Below are positions 1 through 10,460 of a DNA stretch of 64,000 nucleotides, piece after piece. Under the pieces are notes generated by a model that was not told where the DNA came from, searched no databases, and saw only the letters and a program-made list of their open reading frames with translations. The number at the start of each line of letters is the position of its first letter. The first letter of the stretch is position 1. Origin of the DNA: Antrihabitans auranticaus (GTDB taxonomy: Bacteria > Actinomycetota > Actinomycetes > Mycobacteriales > Mycobacteriaceae); assembly GCF_016481275.1 (NCBI RefSeq), contig NZ_JAEMNW010000004.1, forward strand, positions 372,001 to 436,000, written 5' to 3'. Made by a program: the position numbers and the translations under genes.

Positions 1-1150
1 CATGCTGTGCGACATCGGCATTCTGGTGCGCGGCCGTGTACAGATATACCGCCCGCAGACCCTCGGTGTAGGCCTTCTGCAGCAGAAGCGACCGGCGCAC
101 GTCCGGGTGCGCAATGATCGGAACTTTAGGCGCCGTCTTGTCGGTCATCTGCGTGAGATCGGCGCCCTGGATCCGGGTCTTCGCGTACTCGAGTGCGTTG
201 AGGTAACCGGTGGACAGGGTAGCAATGGCTTTGGTGCCCACAAGCATTCGTGCGTACTCGATGACGTCGAACATCTGATTGATCCCGGCGTGCGTCTCGC
301 CGACCAGCCATCCGACCGCGGGAACGCCGTGGGCGCCGAAGGTGAGCTCGCAGGTCGCCGAGCCCTTGAGTCCCATCTTGTGTTCGAGGTTTGTGACAAA
401 CACACCGTTGCGATCGCGCAGCTCGCCGGTTTTGGGGTCGAAGTGGAACTTGGGGACGAAGAACAGCGACAGACCCTTCGTGCCCGGCCCGGCGCCCGCG
501 GGGCGGGCCAGCACCAAATGGAAGATGTTCTCGAAAAGGTCGCCGGAATCGCCGGAGGTAATGAACCGCTTCACGCCGGTCAGGTGCCAGGAACCGTCCT
601 CCTGGCGGGTGGCGGTGGTGCGGGCAGCGCCGACGTCGGAACCGGCGTCGGGTTCGGTGAGGACCATCGTTGCGCCCCAGTTGCGTTGCGCAGCAAGCAC
701 TGCCCACGCCTTCTGCTCCTCGGTGGCGTTGGCGTAGAAGATGTTCGCGAACGTGCCACCTGCCCAGTAGACGTGGGCGGCGGGGTTCGAGCCCAGGAAC
801 ATCTCGACCATCGCCCAGTACAGCGCCCGTGGGGCTGGGGTGCCGCCGAGGATGGTCGCGACACTCAGCCGATCCCAGCCGCCTTCGAATGCGGTTCGCA
901 GCGAAGTCTTCAGCGAATCGGGCAGCGTCACCTCGTGGGTGGAGGGGTCGAACGTCGGTGGGTTGCGATCGGCGTCGGCGAACGACGCTGCGTAGGGGCC
1001 CTCGGCGATGCGCCGGACCTGGTCCAGAATCTCCGATGCGGTCTCGGTATCGAGGTCGCCGTAAGCCCCGGTATCGAGAACCTCGCCGATTCCGAGAACC
1101 TCGAAGAGGTTGAACTCGAGGTCGCGCACATTGCTCTTGTAATGGCCCAT
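1..1150 (-). CDS. fadE5: Acyl-CoA dehydrogenase, FadE5-like (C-terminus beyond window)
   Basis: FAD-dependent acyl-CoA dehydrogenase for the first oxidation step of fatty-acid beta-oxidation in the cytosol. The minus-strand frame is open from the ATG at 1150 to the window edge (about 383 residues). It begins [20 protein letters not shown], the N-terminal signature of the roughly 610-residue FadE5 subgroup, which has an extra N-terminal segment. The FAD/substrate motif [12 protein letters not shown] is near residue 165. The missing third should hold the C-terminal helical domain. It is divergent from katA. Family assignment is secure; orthology to mycobacterial FadE5 is inferred from the N-terminus. 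Confidence 0.9.
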   Translation of the reverse strand, partial: MGHYKSNVRDLEFNLFEVLGIGEVLDTGAYGDLDTETASEILDQVRRIAEGPYAASFADADRNPPTFDPSTHEVTLPDSLKTSLRTAFEGGWDRLSVATILGGTPAPRALYWAMVEMFLGSNPAAHVYWAGGTFANIFYANATEEQKAWAVLAAQRNWGATMVLTEPDAGSDVGAARTTATRQEDGSWHLTGVKRFITSGDSGDLFENIFHLVLARPAGAGPGTKGLSLFFVPKFHFDPKTGELRDRNGVFVTNLEHKMGLKGSATCELTFGAHGVPAVGWLVGETHAGINQMFDVIEYARMLVGTKAIATLSTGYLNALEYAKTRIQGADLTQMTDKTAPKVPIIAHPDVRRSLLLQKAYTEGLRAVYLYTAAHQNADVAQH

Positions 1151-1250
1151 ACGTTGCTCTCCTTCGGTGCGTCCGTCGCCCGATCGACTGTGACCGGAGT
1201 CATCGTAGGTGTATATAACCGTTAGTGTCACCAAACAATTCGCCGTCGCA

Positions 1251-1276
1251 CGTGTCAATCGCTGCGATACGGGTAC
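1251..1276 (+). promoter_or_regulatory. Weak SigF-like promoter for katA
   Basis: CGTGT, 15 bases, then GGGTAC, ending about 35 bases before the katA start. The -10 element matches the mycobacterial SigF consensus GGGYAY; the -35 matches only partly (consensus GGWWT). It is credible mainly because better matches precede other stress genes in this block. Confidence 0.35.
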
Positions 1277-1311
1277 ATCGAAGGTGACCGATATCAGCGT
1301 CAGGAGCATCG

Positions 1312-2832
1312 ATGACAACCAGCGATTTCAACTCGACGACTACGGACGCGGGAATCCCTGTGGCCAGCGACGAGCACTCGTTGACCCTGGGTGCCGGAGG
1401 GCCGATCTTGCTGCAAGATCACTATCTGATCGAGCAGATGGCGCAGTTCAATCGTGAACGCATTCCGGAACGTCAGCCGCACGCTAAAGGCAGTGGCGCG
1501 TTCGGCCACTTCGAAGTCACCGAGGATGTCAGCGCATACACACGCGCCGCGCTGTTTCAGCCCGGCGTGACCACCGACCTCGTCGTCCGATTTTCGACCG
1601 TGGCGGGGGAGCGCGGCAGCCCGGACACCTGGCGCGATCCGCGCGGGTTTGCCGTCAAGTTCTATACGACCGAGGGCGTGTACGACATGGTCGGCAACAA
1701 CACGCCGGTCTTCTTCATCAAGGATCCGATGAAGTTCCAGCACTTCATCCGCTCCCAGAAACGCCGCGCGGACAACAACTTACGCGACCACGACATGCAG
1801 TGGGATTTCTGGAGTCTGTCGCCGGAATCGGCGCACCAGGTCACCTGGCTGATGGGTGATCGCGGGATTCCCCGAACCTGGCGACACATGAACGGCTACA
1901 CGTCGCACACCTACATGTGGGTGAATGCCGACGGTGAGCGCTTCTGGGTGAAGTACCACTTCAAGACCGATCAGGGCATCGAGTTCTTCACGCAGGACGA
2001 GGCCGACCAGATGGCATCGGCGGACACCGATTACCACACGCGGGACCTGTTCGAAGCTATCGCTGCGGGCAACAACCCCAGTTGGACGTTGTTCGTTCAA
2101 CTCATGCCGTTCGACGACGCCGCCGACTACCGGTTCAATCCATTCGACCTGACGAAGGTCTGGCCGCACGACGACTATCCGCTGCACAAGGTCGGACGGA
2201 TGACACTCGATCGCAACCCGACCGATCACCACACGGAAATCGAACAGGCGGCGTTCGAGCCTAACAACCTCGTTCCCGGTATCGGTCCGAGCCCGGACCG
2301 CATGCTTCTTGCGCGGCTGTTCGCATACGCGGACGCACACCGCCACCGAATCGGCGCGAACTACAAGCAGATTCCCGTCAACGCGTCGACATCGCCCGTC
2401 AACAGCTACAGCAAAGACGGTGCAATGCGGTACGAGAAGGTCTCCGATCCCGTCTACGCGCCCAATTCGAAGGGCGGGCCGAGCGCGGCCGGCGACAAGT
2501 TCAAAGATCCGGGCTGGTACTCCGAAGGCGAAATTTCCCGGTTCGCATACGTCTCGCACTCGGAGGACGACGACTGGGGTCAGGCCGGAACCCTCGTCCG
2601 TGACGTGCTCGACGATGCTGCCCGGGAGAGGCTGGTAGACAACATCGTTGGCCACTTGCTGAACGGTGTCTCCGAACCGATCCTCGCGCGTGCCTTCGAG
2701 TATTGGCGCAACGTCGACAAGGACCTGGGCGACAAGGTCGAAGAGGGTGTGCGCGCCAAGGCGGACGAGACTGATCCGAAGGCCGCCGACCAAGGAAATC
2801 CTGCCCGTACCAGCATGCAGGAAAAGGCGTGA
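1312..2832 (+). CDS. katA: Small-subunit monofunctional heme catalase
   Basis: Breaks down hydrogen peroxide to water and oxygen in the cytosol. At 506 residues it is a typical small-subunit (clade 3) catalase. The active-site region [16 protein letters not shown] is near residue 50 with the distal His, [14 protein letters not shown] carries the distal Asn region, and [17 protein letters not shown] near residue 335 holds the proximal Tyr heme ligand. The ATG follows AGGAG at 1302-1306. It is divergent from the fadE5-like gene and converges on fprB with a 12-base gap. A second, large catalase lies 5 kb away. Confidence 0.95.
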   Translation: MTTSDFNSTTTDAGIPVASDEHSLTLGAGGPILLQDHYLIEQMAQFNRERIPERQPHAKGSGAFGHFEVTEDVSAYTRAALFQPGVTTDLVVRFSTVAGERGSPDTWRDPRGFAVKFYTTEGVYDMVGNNTPVFFIKDPMKFQHFIRSQKRRADNNLRDHDMQWDFWSLSPESAHQVTWLMGDRGIPRTWRHMNGYTSHTYMWVNADGERFWVKYHFKTDQGIEFFTQDEADQMASADTDYHTRDLFEAIAAGNNPSWTLFVQLMPFDDAADYRFNPFDLTKVWPHDDYPLHKVGRMTLDRNPTDHHTEIEQAAFEPNNLVPGIGPSPDRMLLARLFAYADAHRHRIGANYKQIPVNASTSPVNSYSKDGAMRYEKVSDPVYAPNSKGGPSAAGDKFKDPGWYSEGEISRFAYVSHSEDDDWGQAGTLVRDVLDDAARERLVDNIVGHLLNGVSEPILARAFEYWRNVDKDLGDKVEEGVRAKADETDPKAADQGNPARTSMQEKA

Positions 2833-2844
2833 TCGACAGCACCG

Positions 2845-4476
2845 TCAACGGGTGAGTAGCCGCAGCAATCGGCGTGGCGGCCGCGCAGCGGACAGCATGT
2901 CCTCGGTCCGGTAGAACTTTCGGCGCGGTCGCCCGTCGGCCATGCCTGCGGACCGCTCGGCAGCGTCGATCGCTGCCCACCCATCACGGTCGAGTGCTGC
3001 AGGACGGCGCCGGTGCAGGAGTTGTACCAACTCGCCGCGCCCGGCGGGCGGATCGGCGAGGCGGCCTTCGAGGTAATCCTCGATGAGTGCGGCGACGGTT
3101 TCGTTTGCGCACGTCCGGTTCGTGCCGATGACACCCGTCGGGCCGCGTTTGATCCACCCGGCGGCGTAGACGCCGGTGGCAGGAAGGCCCGTGGTCGGAC
3201 GGATGACGCGGCCGCGGTCGTGCGGAATGGTGCCGTTTGCAGCGTCGAACGGCACGCCGCGAATGGGAGTGCCGCGGAAGCCGATGGACCCGATGAGAAG
3301 ACTTGTCTCGATGACTTCGGGTAGCCCATGTCGCACGACGTGAACGTCGGTGACGCAATGCTCGCCGACGATCTCGCGAACCGACGTATGAAACCGCAAC
3401 ACGATTCGCCTGTTTCCTCGAGTCCGACCGGCACGAGCGAGGCCGGTGAGCAGGTCGAGCTTCTGGCGCACGATCGGGTCGGGGGGTTCGGCGACGCCCT
3501 CGAGGTCGGCGGGGTCGACGATGACGTCGATATCGGGACGCTGGGCCAGCGCATGGAGTTCGGGCGTGGTGAACGCGGCTTCGACGGGGCCGCGCCGCCC
3601 GAGCACGACGACCTCCTCGATTCGGCTGCGACGCAGCCTCGCGTAGGCGTGGTCGGCGATATCGGTGGTGGACAGTCGTTCTGGTTCAGTTGCGAGAATG
3701 CGGGCGACATCGAGCGCAACATTGCCGTTGCCCACGACGATCGCACGAGGTCCCGACAGATCGGGTAGCGCGTCGGCGTGGTCGGGGTGACCGTTGTACC
3801 AGCCGACGAAGTCGAATGCCGACAGCGAACCCGGCAACCGTTCACCGCGTACCTCCAGCCGCCGATTCGACGCTGCGCCATAGGCATACAGCACGGCGTG
3901 GTGGTGTGCGAGCAGCTCGGCGTGGTCGAGATGTGTGCCGATCTCGACGTTGAGATGCAGATGGAATCGGCGCTCCTGATCGCGAGTCCATGCGAACTGG
4001 TCGGCGACCGCCTTCGTAGCCGGATGGTCCGGCGCGACGCCGTGGCGGATCAACCCGAACGGAACCGGTAGCCGTTCGAACATGTGGACTTCGACGCCCG
4101 GCTGCGCAAGCAGTTCTTTCGCCGCGTATTGGGCGGCCGGTCCGGAACCGACGATCGCGACGCGTAGTCCCGGGCGATCGGTCGTGACGAGCGATGTCGA
4201 AGTCCGGTATTGCCACGTGGGGGTCATCGGATTCGTCTGGTAGTAAAGAGCATTCATCGCGGAGTAGTCCGCGGTGAATTCTGTGTCGGGGACGATAGCG
4301 TCGACCGGGCAGGCGTCGGCGCAGGCGCCGCAGTCGATGCACGTCGCGGAATCGATGTACAGCATCTCGGCGGTGCCGAATCCCGGTTCGTCCGGAGTGG
4401 GATGGATACATCCGACCGGGCAGGCAGCGACGCACGAAGCGTCGTTGCAACAGTTCTGGGTAACGACATAGGCCAT
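2845..4476 (-). CDS. fprB: Ferredoxin/ferredoxin-NADP reductase (FprB type)
   Basis: A 543-residue fusion of an N-terminal 7Fe/8Fe ferredoxin to an adrenodoxin-reductase-like flavoprotein. It should pass electrons from NADPH to iron-sulfur partners. The ferredoxin part shows CCNDASCVAACPVGC and CIDCGACADACPVDAI within the first 65 residues. The reductase part has VAIVGSGPAAQYAAKELL (FAD Rossmann) near 110 and an NADP site around VVGNGNVALDVARIL. It is the last gene of the minus-strand operon after the diiron protein and the BVMO (45-base gap). It is the likely electron donor for the diiron oxygenase; the BVMO would use NADPH itself. Confidence 0.92.
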   Translation of the reverse strand: MAYVVTQNCCNDASCVAACPVGCIHPTPDEPGFGTAEMLYIDSATCIDCGACADACPVDAIVPDTEFTADYSAMNALYYQTNPMTPTWQYRTSTSLVTTDRPGLRVAIVGSGPAAQYAAKELLAQPGVEVHMFERLPVPFGLIRHGVAPDHPATKAVADQFAWTRDQERRFHLHLNVEIGTHLDHAELLAHHHAVLYAYGAASNRRLEVRGERLPGSLSAFDFVGWYNGHPDHADALPDLSGPRAIVVGNGNVALDVARILATEPERLSTTDIADHAYARLRRSRIEEVVVLGRRGPVEAAFTTPELHALAQRPDIDVIVDPADLEGVAEPPDPIVRQKLDLLTGLARAGRTRGNRRIVLRFHTSVREIVGEHCVTDVHVVRHGLPEVIETSLLIGSIGFRGTPIRGVPFDAANGTIPHDRGRVIRPTTGLPATGVYAAGWIKRGPTGVIGTNRTCANETVAALIEDYLEGRLADPPAGRGELVQLLHRRRPAALDRDGWAAIDAAERSAGMADGRPRRKFYRTEDMLSAARPPRRLLRLLTR

Positions 4477-4520
4477 GACAATCCTTGGCTAGTGAGAAGG
4501 TTCGGTCGCCGACCTGGCGG

Positions 4521-6329
4521 TTACGCGTCGGCGCTTTCCAGCAATGTGCGCAGCTCGGTCTCGAACGGCAACGGGTAGGGCGAAACACCTTCGCCCACAA
4601 TGTGGGAGCCACCCCAGGGATCCTCGTCGACCAGGACCGCATCGACGTCCGCGTTGGAGCCGATGCGAATGCGGGCAGGCTGATTGTTGAGCAGATGCAG
4701 TTCGCGCAATTGTGTTGTGGGATAGACGCGCCCGGACCAGAGCACTTTGTTGGCGACGGGTTGGTACACAGCGAGTAAGTGAACCTGTACGGCTATTTCG
4801 TAGCCGTCCGTGTCGATGAGGACGGCGGGACCGCGGTAGTCCTCGTCGTCCCGATCTTCCAAGCGGGTGTACTCGAAGTCGGTCAGGTCCGGAGTGCGCG
4901 TCGTCCGCCAGTAGGACAGGGTCGTTGCCGGCCACACTGCGCGATTGACACCTTCTTTGTCGAGGTACCAACTCTCACAACCGCCGGCAGTCCACACCGT
5001 GCCGACCGATTTGCGCTGCAGATTGCGGTTGTACTGTTGTTGCACATGTGATTTCACTTCGACCCTGGTGCACTCGCGGGCTGACAACGCCTGCAGGCAG
5101 GCGACGATGTAGGCGACCTGCGATTCGATCATGAAGACGACCGACTGGTTGCCGACCCCTGAATTCGGTCCCATCACGAGGAAATAGTTGGGCAGCCCGT
5201 TGACGGCGAGTCCGAGGTAGGCCGCAGGGCCGTCCCGCCACAGCTGCTGGATGGTGCGCCCTTCGCGGCCGACGAGTTGTTGTGCGTCGGCCTTGTCGGT
5301 CACTGCGAAACCTGTTGCGTAGATGACGATGTCGGCCTCGTGCTCTGCGCCGTCGCGTGTACGGACACCCTTTTCGGTGAGTTCGGCGATACCTTCGGTC
5401 ACCAGCGACACCGTGTCCTTCTGCAGCGCCGGGTAGTAGTCGTTGGCAATCAGGATTCGCTTGCATCCGACTTCGTATTCCGGCCGCAGTTTTGCGCGCA
5501 ATGCCGGATCGGGCACCTGGCGCCGCAAATGCAAGTCGGCGAGTGCGCGCACCGCCGGCATGTACCGGGGGTTGAGAAACGCCGCGGTCATCGCCTCGTG
5601 GCTGAAATAGATTCCGGCACGGACAAGGCGTCGCAAGCCGGGAATGGTTCGGTAAGAAAGCCTTTCGGCCGCCGTGATCGGTCGGTCCAGCTTCGGCAGC
5701 ACCCAGTGCGGTGTTCGCTGGAAGACCCGGACGGACTTCGCCTGATCCGCGAGCACCGGAATGAATTGCACGGCACTGGCTCCGGTGCCGATCACCGCGA
5801 CGGACTTCCCTGCGAAGTCGATCGAATGGTCCCATTCGGCCGAGTGAAAGGACCGCCCACCGAATGTCTCGCTTCCTTCGAGGTCGGGGATCTTCGGGAT
5901 GTGGAGCGGTCCGGTGCCTGCGATGACAGCGCGCGCGGTGAAGCTGTGGCCTTGTCGGGTCGACACGGTCCAGAGGTCGTTCTCGTCGTCGAAGACTTCC
6001 GAGACAACCTCTTCGCCGAACCTGATGCAGTCCCGGAGTGCGTACTTGTTCGCGACGTGGCGCAAGTAGGTAAGAATTTCGGGCTGCCGCGCATATCCGC
6101 GCGTCCAATGCGGATTCGGTGCGAACGAGAACGAGTACATCAGCGACATCACGTCGCAACCTGCGCCCGGATACGTGTTTTCCCGCCAGGTACCGCCGAC
6201 CTCGTTCGCCTTTTCCAAGACGACGATGTTCTGAATGCCCGCCTCGCGCAGCTTGATCGCGGCGCACATGCCGGCGAAGCCGGACCCGATGATGACGACG
6301 TCGAATTCGGGCTGCACACGCGCGGTCAT
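4521..6329 (-). CDS. Type I Baeyer-Villiger monooxygenase with C-terminal DUF4873
   Basis: FAD/NADPH monooxygenase, 602 residues, expected to insert oxygen into ketones or aldehydes. The first Rossmann motif GSGFAG is at about 15-20 and VGGTWRENTYPGAG near 44-57. The Baeyer-Villiger fingerprint FGGRSFHSAEWD (FxGxxxHxxxWD) spans about 156-167. A second nucleotide motif, VIGTGASAVQF, is near 180. The last ~100 residues, starting YRGPAVLIDTDGYE, match the DUF4873 domain often fused to actinobacterial BVMOs. The ATG at 6329 overlaps the stop of the upstream diiron gene (ATGA), so the two are translationally coupled; in-frame sequence upstream of 6329 lies inside that gene. Substrate unknown. Confidence 0.92.
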   Translation of the reverse strand: MTARVQPEFDVVIIGSGFAGMCAAIKLREAGIQNIVVLEKANEVGGTWRENTYPGAGCDVMSLMYSFSFAPNPHWTRGYARQPEILTYLRHVANKYALRDCIRFGEEVVSEVFDDENDLWTVSTRQGHSFTARAVIAGTGPLHIPKIPDLEGSETFGGRSFHSAEWDHSIDFAGKSVAVIGTGASAVQFIPVLADQAKSVRVFQRTPHWVLPKLDRPITAAERLSYRTIPGLRRLVRAGIYFSHEAMTAAFLNPRYMPAVRALADLHLRRQVPDPALRAKLRPEYEVGCKRILIANDYYPALQKDTVSLVTEGIAELTEKGVRTRDGAEHEADIVIYATGFAVTDKADAQQLVGREGRTIQQLWRDGPAAYLGLAVNGLPNYFLVMGPNSGVGNQSVVFMIESQVAYIVACLQALSARECTRVEVKSHVQQQYNRNLQRKSVGTVWTAGGCESWYLDKEGVNRAVWPATTLSYWRTTRTPDLTDFEYTRLEDRDDEDYRGPAVLIDTDGYEIAVQVHLLAVYQPVANKVLWSGRVYPTTQLRELHLLNNQPARIRIGSNADVDAVLVDEDPWGGSHIVGEGVSPYPLPFETELRTLLESADA

Positions 6330-7225
6330 GCCAGGAATCCGAAGGCTCGCCACAGCGTTCGCGAGATCGGGTTCATCAGTCCGTTCTCGGAAAGAAAGTC
6401 GTAGACGCCAACGAAGGAGTCCCGCCGCACGGCGTTGACCTGTTCGTTTGCGCGGGCTTGCCGCATCGCCTCGCCCTTGTCGAGCCCGCAGCGCACATAG
6501 ACTTCGCCGTCGTACATCATCCGTCGCAGGATGAAACCTGCTGCGCCGTTCGCCGTCGCCGCGAACTGACGTTCCCACCACGGGGCGCGCTGCACACGCC
6601 GGCGCACACCTTCACGGGCGTAGCGGATATGGCGAGCTTCCTCGGTGACGTGAATGCGCATGACCTGCTGCATGATCGGCTGGAGGTCGGGGTGGCGGGC
6701 GAACTTCCGCTGTAGGTCGTCGACCAGTTCCTCGCCACACAGCGCCGCGACCCAGAGGAACAGTCCGCGGTAAGTGAGCGGGAACAACTGCACCGTGAGC
6801 GCTTCCAGCGTCGACAGGCGATAGGGTTCGGCGCCGATTGCGCTCACGGTCCGGCCAAACATGATCATGTGGCGCGTCTCGTCGCCGATTTCGGTCAAGG
6901 CGTAGTGGACGTTGCGTGACGTCGGGTCCTGGTGCAGCATCGCGCGCAGCAAACCCTGGTTCAACGTATTTTCGAACCACACCGCGCGACTGAGCATGTT
7001 CGCCGCCTCTTGGCGCGACAGTTCGACCCGCTCCCGATGAGACATTTTCTCCCACAATGGAGTTCCGTACAGCGAGATGCCCTCCGGCGGGAGGTAGAAC
7101 ACGTCCGGATCTTGGGGCGCATCCCAGTCGACGTCGATCGCGGAATTGTAGGACCGCCGGATCGAACCTCCGATCAAACGATCCGCCATCTGCCGGCGTG
7201 CGACCTCGTGTGTTGGTACAGACAT
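6326..7225 (-). CDS. AurF-like diiron oxygenase
   Basis: Member of the p-aminobenzoate N-oxygenase AurF family (ferritin-like non-heme diiron proteins), 299 residues. Two iron-binding helices are visible: EIGDETRHMIMFGR near 130 and HVTEEARHIRYAREG near 207, giving the paired E...ExxH pattern. The start is set at the ATG at 7225 because AGGAGG lies just upstream; an earlier in-frame start at 7270 has no such site. It heads an operon with the BVMO and FprB and faces a TetR gene. It probably hydroxylates a substrate further processed by the BVMO. The substrate cannot be read from sequence. Confidence 0.88.
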   Translation of the reverse strand: MSVPTHEVARRQMADRLIGGSIRRSYNSAIDVDWDAPQDPDVFYLPPEGISLYGTPLWEKMSHRERVELSRQEAANMLSRAVWFENTLNQGLLRAMLHQDPTSRNVHYALTEIGDETRHMIMFGRTVSAIGAEPYRLSTLEALTVQLFPLTYRGLFLWVAALCGEELVDDLQRKFARHPDLQPIMQQVMRIHVTEEARHIRYAREGVRRRVQRAPWWERQFAATANGAAGFILRRMMYDGEVYVRCGLDKGEAMRQARANEQVNAVRRDSFVGVYDFLSENGLMNPISRTLWRAFGFLA

Positions 7226-7282
7226 CGGGATCAGCCTCCTTCGTCCTGGCCGGCCACTCTGCCGACCCAATGCGTAGAATCA

Positions 7283-7307
7283 TAGACATAAATCGTTCAG
7301 TTGTCTA
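7283..7307. promoter_or_regulatory. Inverted repeat between diiron operon and TetR gene
   Basis: TAGACA at 7283-7288 and TGTCTA at 7302-7307 form a perfect 6-bp inverted repeat with a 13-base spacer. It lies in the 98-base divergent gap, so it is a candidate operator for the adjacent TetR regulator acting on both directions. Confidence 0.4.
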
Positions 7308-7323
7308 CGGTTACGATGTGCTC

Positions 7324-7935
7324 ATGAAATCCCCAGGCAGTGCCGTCGCCGCCGAGCGGGCCGACGACATCAAGACGCGCATCCTTGACGCGGTGCTGTC
7401 TTGGGCGGCGGATACGGGCTTGCGGAAGCTATCGATGGACGAGGTGGCGCAGCGTGCCAAGGTCGGTCGAGCGACTCTGTACAAATACTTTCCTGGACGC
7501 GATGCGCTGATTGCGGCACTCGTGAAAGACGAACTCGCGCGGTTCTTTGCTGACGTCCACGGTGTAGTCGCATTGCACGACGAACCCGACGAACGCTTGA
7601 TCCATGGCTTCGCGCACGCGTACCGGCTGCTCCGGGGCCATCCTGCTGTGCTTCCCGTCCTGAGGCTGAATCCCGAACTTCTACTGCCGTATGTGATCAC
7701 CGACGACAGCTACGCGCTGAACCTCGGCAGCATATTCGTCGAATCGGTGATGAATCTCGATGAGCTCCAGGGCGCATCGCGAGCACAATTTGCCGAGCAC
7801 GTCGCGCGCGCGTTTCACACCCTGATACTCATTCCGACCAGTGTCATTGATCTGGATTCACCCGAGGGTCCGGAGAACTATGCGCGTAATTTTCTTGTGC
7901 CCGTGAAGAATCATCTGTCCACGATGCGGCAGTAG
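7324..7935 (+). CDS. TetR-family regulator of the diiron/BVMO operon
   Basis: A 203-residue TetR repressor. The N-terminal helix-turn-helix is DEVAQRAKVGRATLYKYFPG at about residues 39-58; the C-terminal ligand domain is family-variable. An in-frame GTG at 7318 is an alternative start. Divergent placement relative to the AurF-like/BVMO/FprB operon, with an inverted repeat in the gap, suggests it represses that operon and itself and is released by a substrate or product. It converges on katE, with 8 bases between the two stops. Confidence 0.88.
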   Translation: MKSPGSAVAAERADDIKTRILDAVLSWAADTGLRKLSMDEVAQRAKVGRATLYKYFPGRDALIAALVKDELARFFADVHGVVALHDEPDERLIHGFAHAYRLLRGHPAVLPVLRLNPELLLPYVITDDSYALNLGSIFVESVMNLDELQGASRAQFAEHVARAFHTLILIPTSVIDLDSPEGPENYARNFLVPVKNHLSTMRQ

Positions 7936-7943
7936 CCGGTCCT

Positions 7944-10064
7944 TCACGCACTGATCGACGTTGTATCGCGGTCCCACACTCGATGGTGCGCAACGGCGTC
8001 GGCGAACGCGGTGACGAAGTCGTCGGGCAAGGTGTCTTCGGCTGCAGTCGTCGTTATCACCCCCGCGTCGGTGACGACATCGGCGTCGTCCGCCACCTTC
8101 GCGGTGATTCCGGCCTTGGCCAGCAGCTTGATTCCCGCGCCGAAGGCGCCGATCGGCTTCTTGTGGCGGTATGCCTCGGCCACGAAATGGATAGCAAAGC
8201 CGTTGTCGGACAACACTTCCATCGCGTCCGGACCGCACGGGACGACGACCGCGTCGTAGAGGACCGATGCCGTCGTCTGTAGTCTGCGGTCGGCGTCGAT
8301 ACTGCCGCCTTGCCCACCGTGCAGCTTGCCGGCTGTCGGAGCCAGGATCTCGACCGTCGCACCGCGCTCGGTGAGCGCTTCTCGCAGGTTCTCGATTCCC
8401 CGCACATCAACGCCGTCCGCAGCTATCACCGCGATCGTACGGGTGACGATCGTGTCGGTGACGTGCAGATCCTCGGATTCGAGCTGGGACAGCGCGGACG
8501 AGGGATCGACCAGACCCGCCGGTGCGCTACTGCCGGGAGGCGCCATGCCGAGTTGCAGGGCCACACGAATCGCAAGCTGACCGTCGACCATGTTCAACCG
8601 AGCGATCACGCCCTCTTTGATCTCGGCTGATTCGACCTTGTCGAGTTCGAACGCAAACGCATCGACGATATGTTCGCCTTCGACTTCGGTCATGCTCTGC
8701 CAGAACAGGTTCGGCTGTGTGTAGTGGTCCTTGAACGTGTCGCTGCGCCTGCGGATTCGCTCGCCTTCCACGCTCTGCGTGTAATGCTCGAAGACGTCCT
8801 CGTTCGCCAGCGCGGGACATCCGGCGCCGAGCGTGTTCTCCCGATACGCGACTCTGCCCTTCGGAATGCGGTGCTGCCCGTACCCGTCCTGCTGGTGGTT
8901 ACGGACGTCGGCGAGCGGACGATTCACGGGAATTTGGGCGAAGTTGGGCCCACCGAGGCGAATCAGTTGCGTGTCGAGATAGGAGAAGTTACGAGCTTGC
9001 AGCAGGGGATCATTGGTGAAATCGATCCCAGGCACGACGTTGGCGGTATGGAAGGCGACTTGCTCGGTTTCGGCGAAGAAGTTGTCCGGATTGCGGTCGA
9101 GCACCATCTTTCCGACCGGACGAACAGGAACGAGGTCCTCGGGGATGAGTTTCGTCGCGTCCAAGAGATCGAACTCGAAGTCGAACTCCTTGTCTTCCGG
9201 TACGAGTTGCACGCCCAATTCCCACTCTGGGAACTCACCCGCTTCGATTGCATTCCACAAATCGCGACGATTGAAATCGGGATCAGCACCCGAAATCCGT
9301 TGGCACTCTTCCCATAGCAGCGAGTGCACGCCGAGTTTCGGCTTCCAGTGAAACTTCACGAAAGTGCCGACGCCCTCGGCGTTCACCAGCCGGAAAGTGT
9401 GAACACCGAACCCCTGCATCATTCGGTAGCTGCGCGGCAGAGCACGGTCCGACATCAACCACATGATTGCGTGCAGTGTCTCCGGTTGCAGGGAAACGAA
9501 GTCCCACAACGTATCGTGGGCGGACGCCGCCTGCGGAATCTCGTTGTGCGGTTCCGGTTTTACGGCGTGCACGAAGTCGGGGAATTTGATTCCGTCCTGA
9601 ATAAAGAAGACGGGAAAATTGTTTCCGACCAGGTCGTAATTGCCTTGCGCTGTATAGAACTTGGTGGCGAAGCCGCGCACGTCACGCACGGTGTCTGCGG
9701 ATCCACGCGAACCTGCAACCGTCGAGAATCGGACGAAAACCGGTGTCCGAGTATCAGGTTCGGTGAGGAACCGTGCCGCCGTGTATTCGGCGAGTGAATC
9801 GTCGTACGGCTCGAAGTAGCCGTAGGCGCCTGCGCCGCGCGCGTGGACGACGCGCTCAGGTATGCGCTCGTGGTCGAAGTGTGTGAGTTTCTCCCGGGCG
9901 TGGAAATCTTCCAAGAGGGTTGGACCACGAGGCCCTGCGCGAAGGGAATTGTCGGTGTGGTCTACCCGCACGCCCTGCTGCGTGGTGAGGAATCCAGAGT
10001 CGCGCTCTACTCGGGCGTCGTCGAGTTGGTGCTGCTTCGCATCGGACGGATCATTGGCAGGCAT
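7944..10064 (-). CDS. katE: Large-subunit catalase HPII (KatE) with C-terminal DJ-1-like domain
   Basis: Peroxide-decomposing heme catalase of the large-subunit clade, 706 residues. [18 protein letters not shown] near 85 contains the distal His, [17 protein letters not shown] the distal Asn region, and [18 protein letters not shown] near 385 the proximal Tyr. From about 535 onward a flavodoxin/DJ-1-like domain ([34 protein letters not shown]) is present, typical of HPII. It reads away from the SigF-like promoters of the next genes and has its own candidate SigF-like promoter at 10102-10127. Likely a stress- or stationary-phase catalase. Confidence 0.94.
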   Translation of the reverse strand: MPANDPSDAKQHQLDDARVERDSGFLTTQQGVRVDHTDNSLRAGPRGPTLLEDFHAREKLTHFDHERIPERVVHARGAGAYGYFEPYDDSLAEYTAARFLTEPDTRTPVFVRFSTVAGSRGSADTVRDVRGFATKFYTAQGNYDLVGNNFPVFFIQDGIKFPDFVHAVKPEPHNEIPQAASAHDTLWDFVSLQPETLHAIMWLMSDRALPRSYRMMQGFGVHTFRLVNAEGVGTFVKFHWKPKLGVHSLLWEECQRISGADPDFNRRDLWNAIEAGEFPEWELGVQLVPEDKEFDFEFDLLDATKLIPEDLVPVRPVGKMVLDRNPDNFFAETEQVAFHTANVVPGIDFTNDPLLQARNFSYLDTQLIRLGGPNFAQIPVNRPLADVRNHQQDGYGQHRIPKGRVAYRENTLGAGCPALANEDVFEHYTQSVEGERIRRRSDTFKDHYTQPNLFWQSMTEVEGEHIVDAFAFELDKVESAEIKEGVIARLNMVDGQLAIRVALQLGMAPPGSSAPAGLVDPSSALSQLESEDLHVTDTIVTRTIAVIAADGVDVRGIENLREALTERGATVEILAPTAGKLHGGQGGSIDADRRLQTTASVLYDAVVVPCGPDAMEVLSDNGFAIHFVAEAYRHKKPIGAFGAGIKLLAKAGITAKVADDADVVTDAGVITTTAAEDTLPDDFVTAFADAVAHHRVWDRDTTSISA

Positions 10065-10101
10065 CTAGGGCGCGCTCCGTTCCACGGTCGTGGACTGATG
10101 G

Positions 10102-10127
10102 GTACCCGTGTCCAGCATCGGCAATCG
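10102..10127 (-). promoter_or_regulatory. SigF-like promoter for katE
   Basis: On the minus strand CGATT (10127-10123), a 15-base spacer, then GGGTAC (10107-10102), about 38 bases before the katE start. This is 4 of 5 at -35 and 6 of 6 at -10 against GGWWT/GGGYAY. Confidence 0.5.
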
Positions 10128-10385
10128 GGACGGTGTCTGCGGCGGCCTGGTGTGTCCTGACCTATTCGTCTTTTACAGGCAGGTCCGGTAGTCGGCTGGT
10201 ATCTGACATGACCTGTCGCCACCATTCATCGAGCGGACTGGGCTGCGGCCACATGACAGGATCGTTCTGCATTTCTGCACTGGTTGGCACAATGCACTGT
10301 TTTCCCAGGCTGAGGCCGTCGCAAACCCTTTTCGGCAGCCGATGCTCTTCGGCTCTGCGATCGGGCGGTGGGCACTCTTGCTGCA
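10128..10385. other. Non-coding stretch upstream of small membrane gene
   Basis: About 260 bases between the katE promoter and the next promoter, with no ORF showing recognisable protein character on either strand. I see no RNA gene or repeat in it. Confidence 0.4.
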
Positions 10386-10411
10386 GGTTTGCCCAGTTTC
10401 GGACGGGGTAT
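10386..10411 (+). promoter_or_regulatory. Consensus SigF-like promoter
   Basis: GGTTT at 10386-10390, a 15-base spacer, and GGGTAT at 10406-10411. This is a full match to GGWWT-N15-17-GGGYAY. It lies 50 bases upstream of the small membrane protein gene. Confidence 0.6.
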
Positions 10412-10460
10412 CCCGCCTCCGTAGGAATGCCGTGTTGCGCTGAGCGGGAGGTCGGTCGAG

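Noticed and set aside
2-1225. Long plus-strand ORF at the window start
   Set aside because: It is antisense to the clear FadE5-like acyl-CoA dehydrogenase and has no family character.
1780-2793. 337-codon minus-strand ORF under katA
   Set aside because: Shadow of the catalase gene; Val/Arg-rich composition typical of antisense high-GC reading.
5277-6404. 375-codon plus-strand ORF under the BVMO
   Set aside because: Antisense shadow; the minus strand holds all BVMO motifs.
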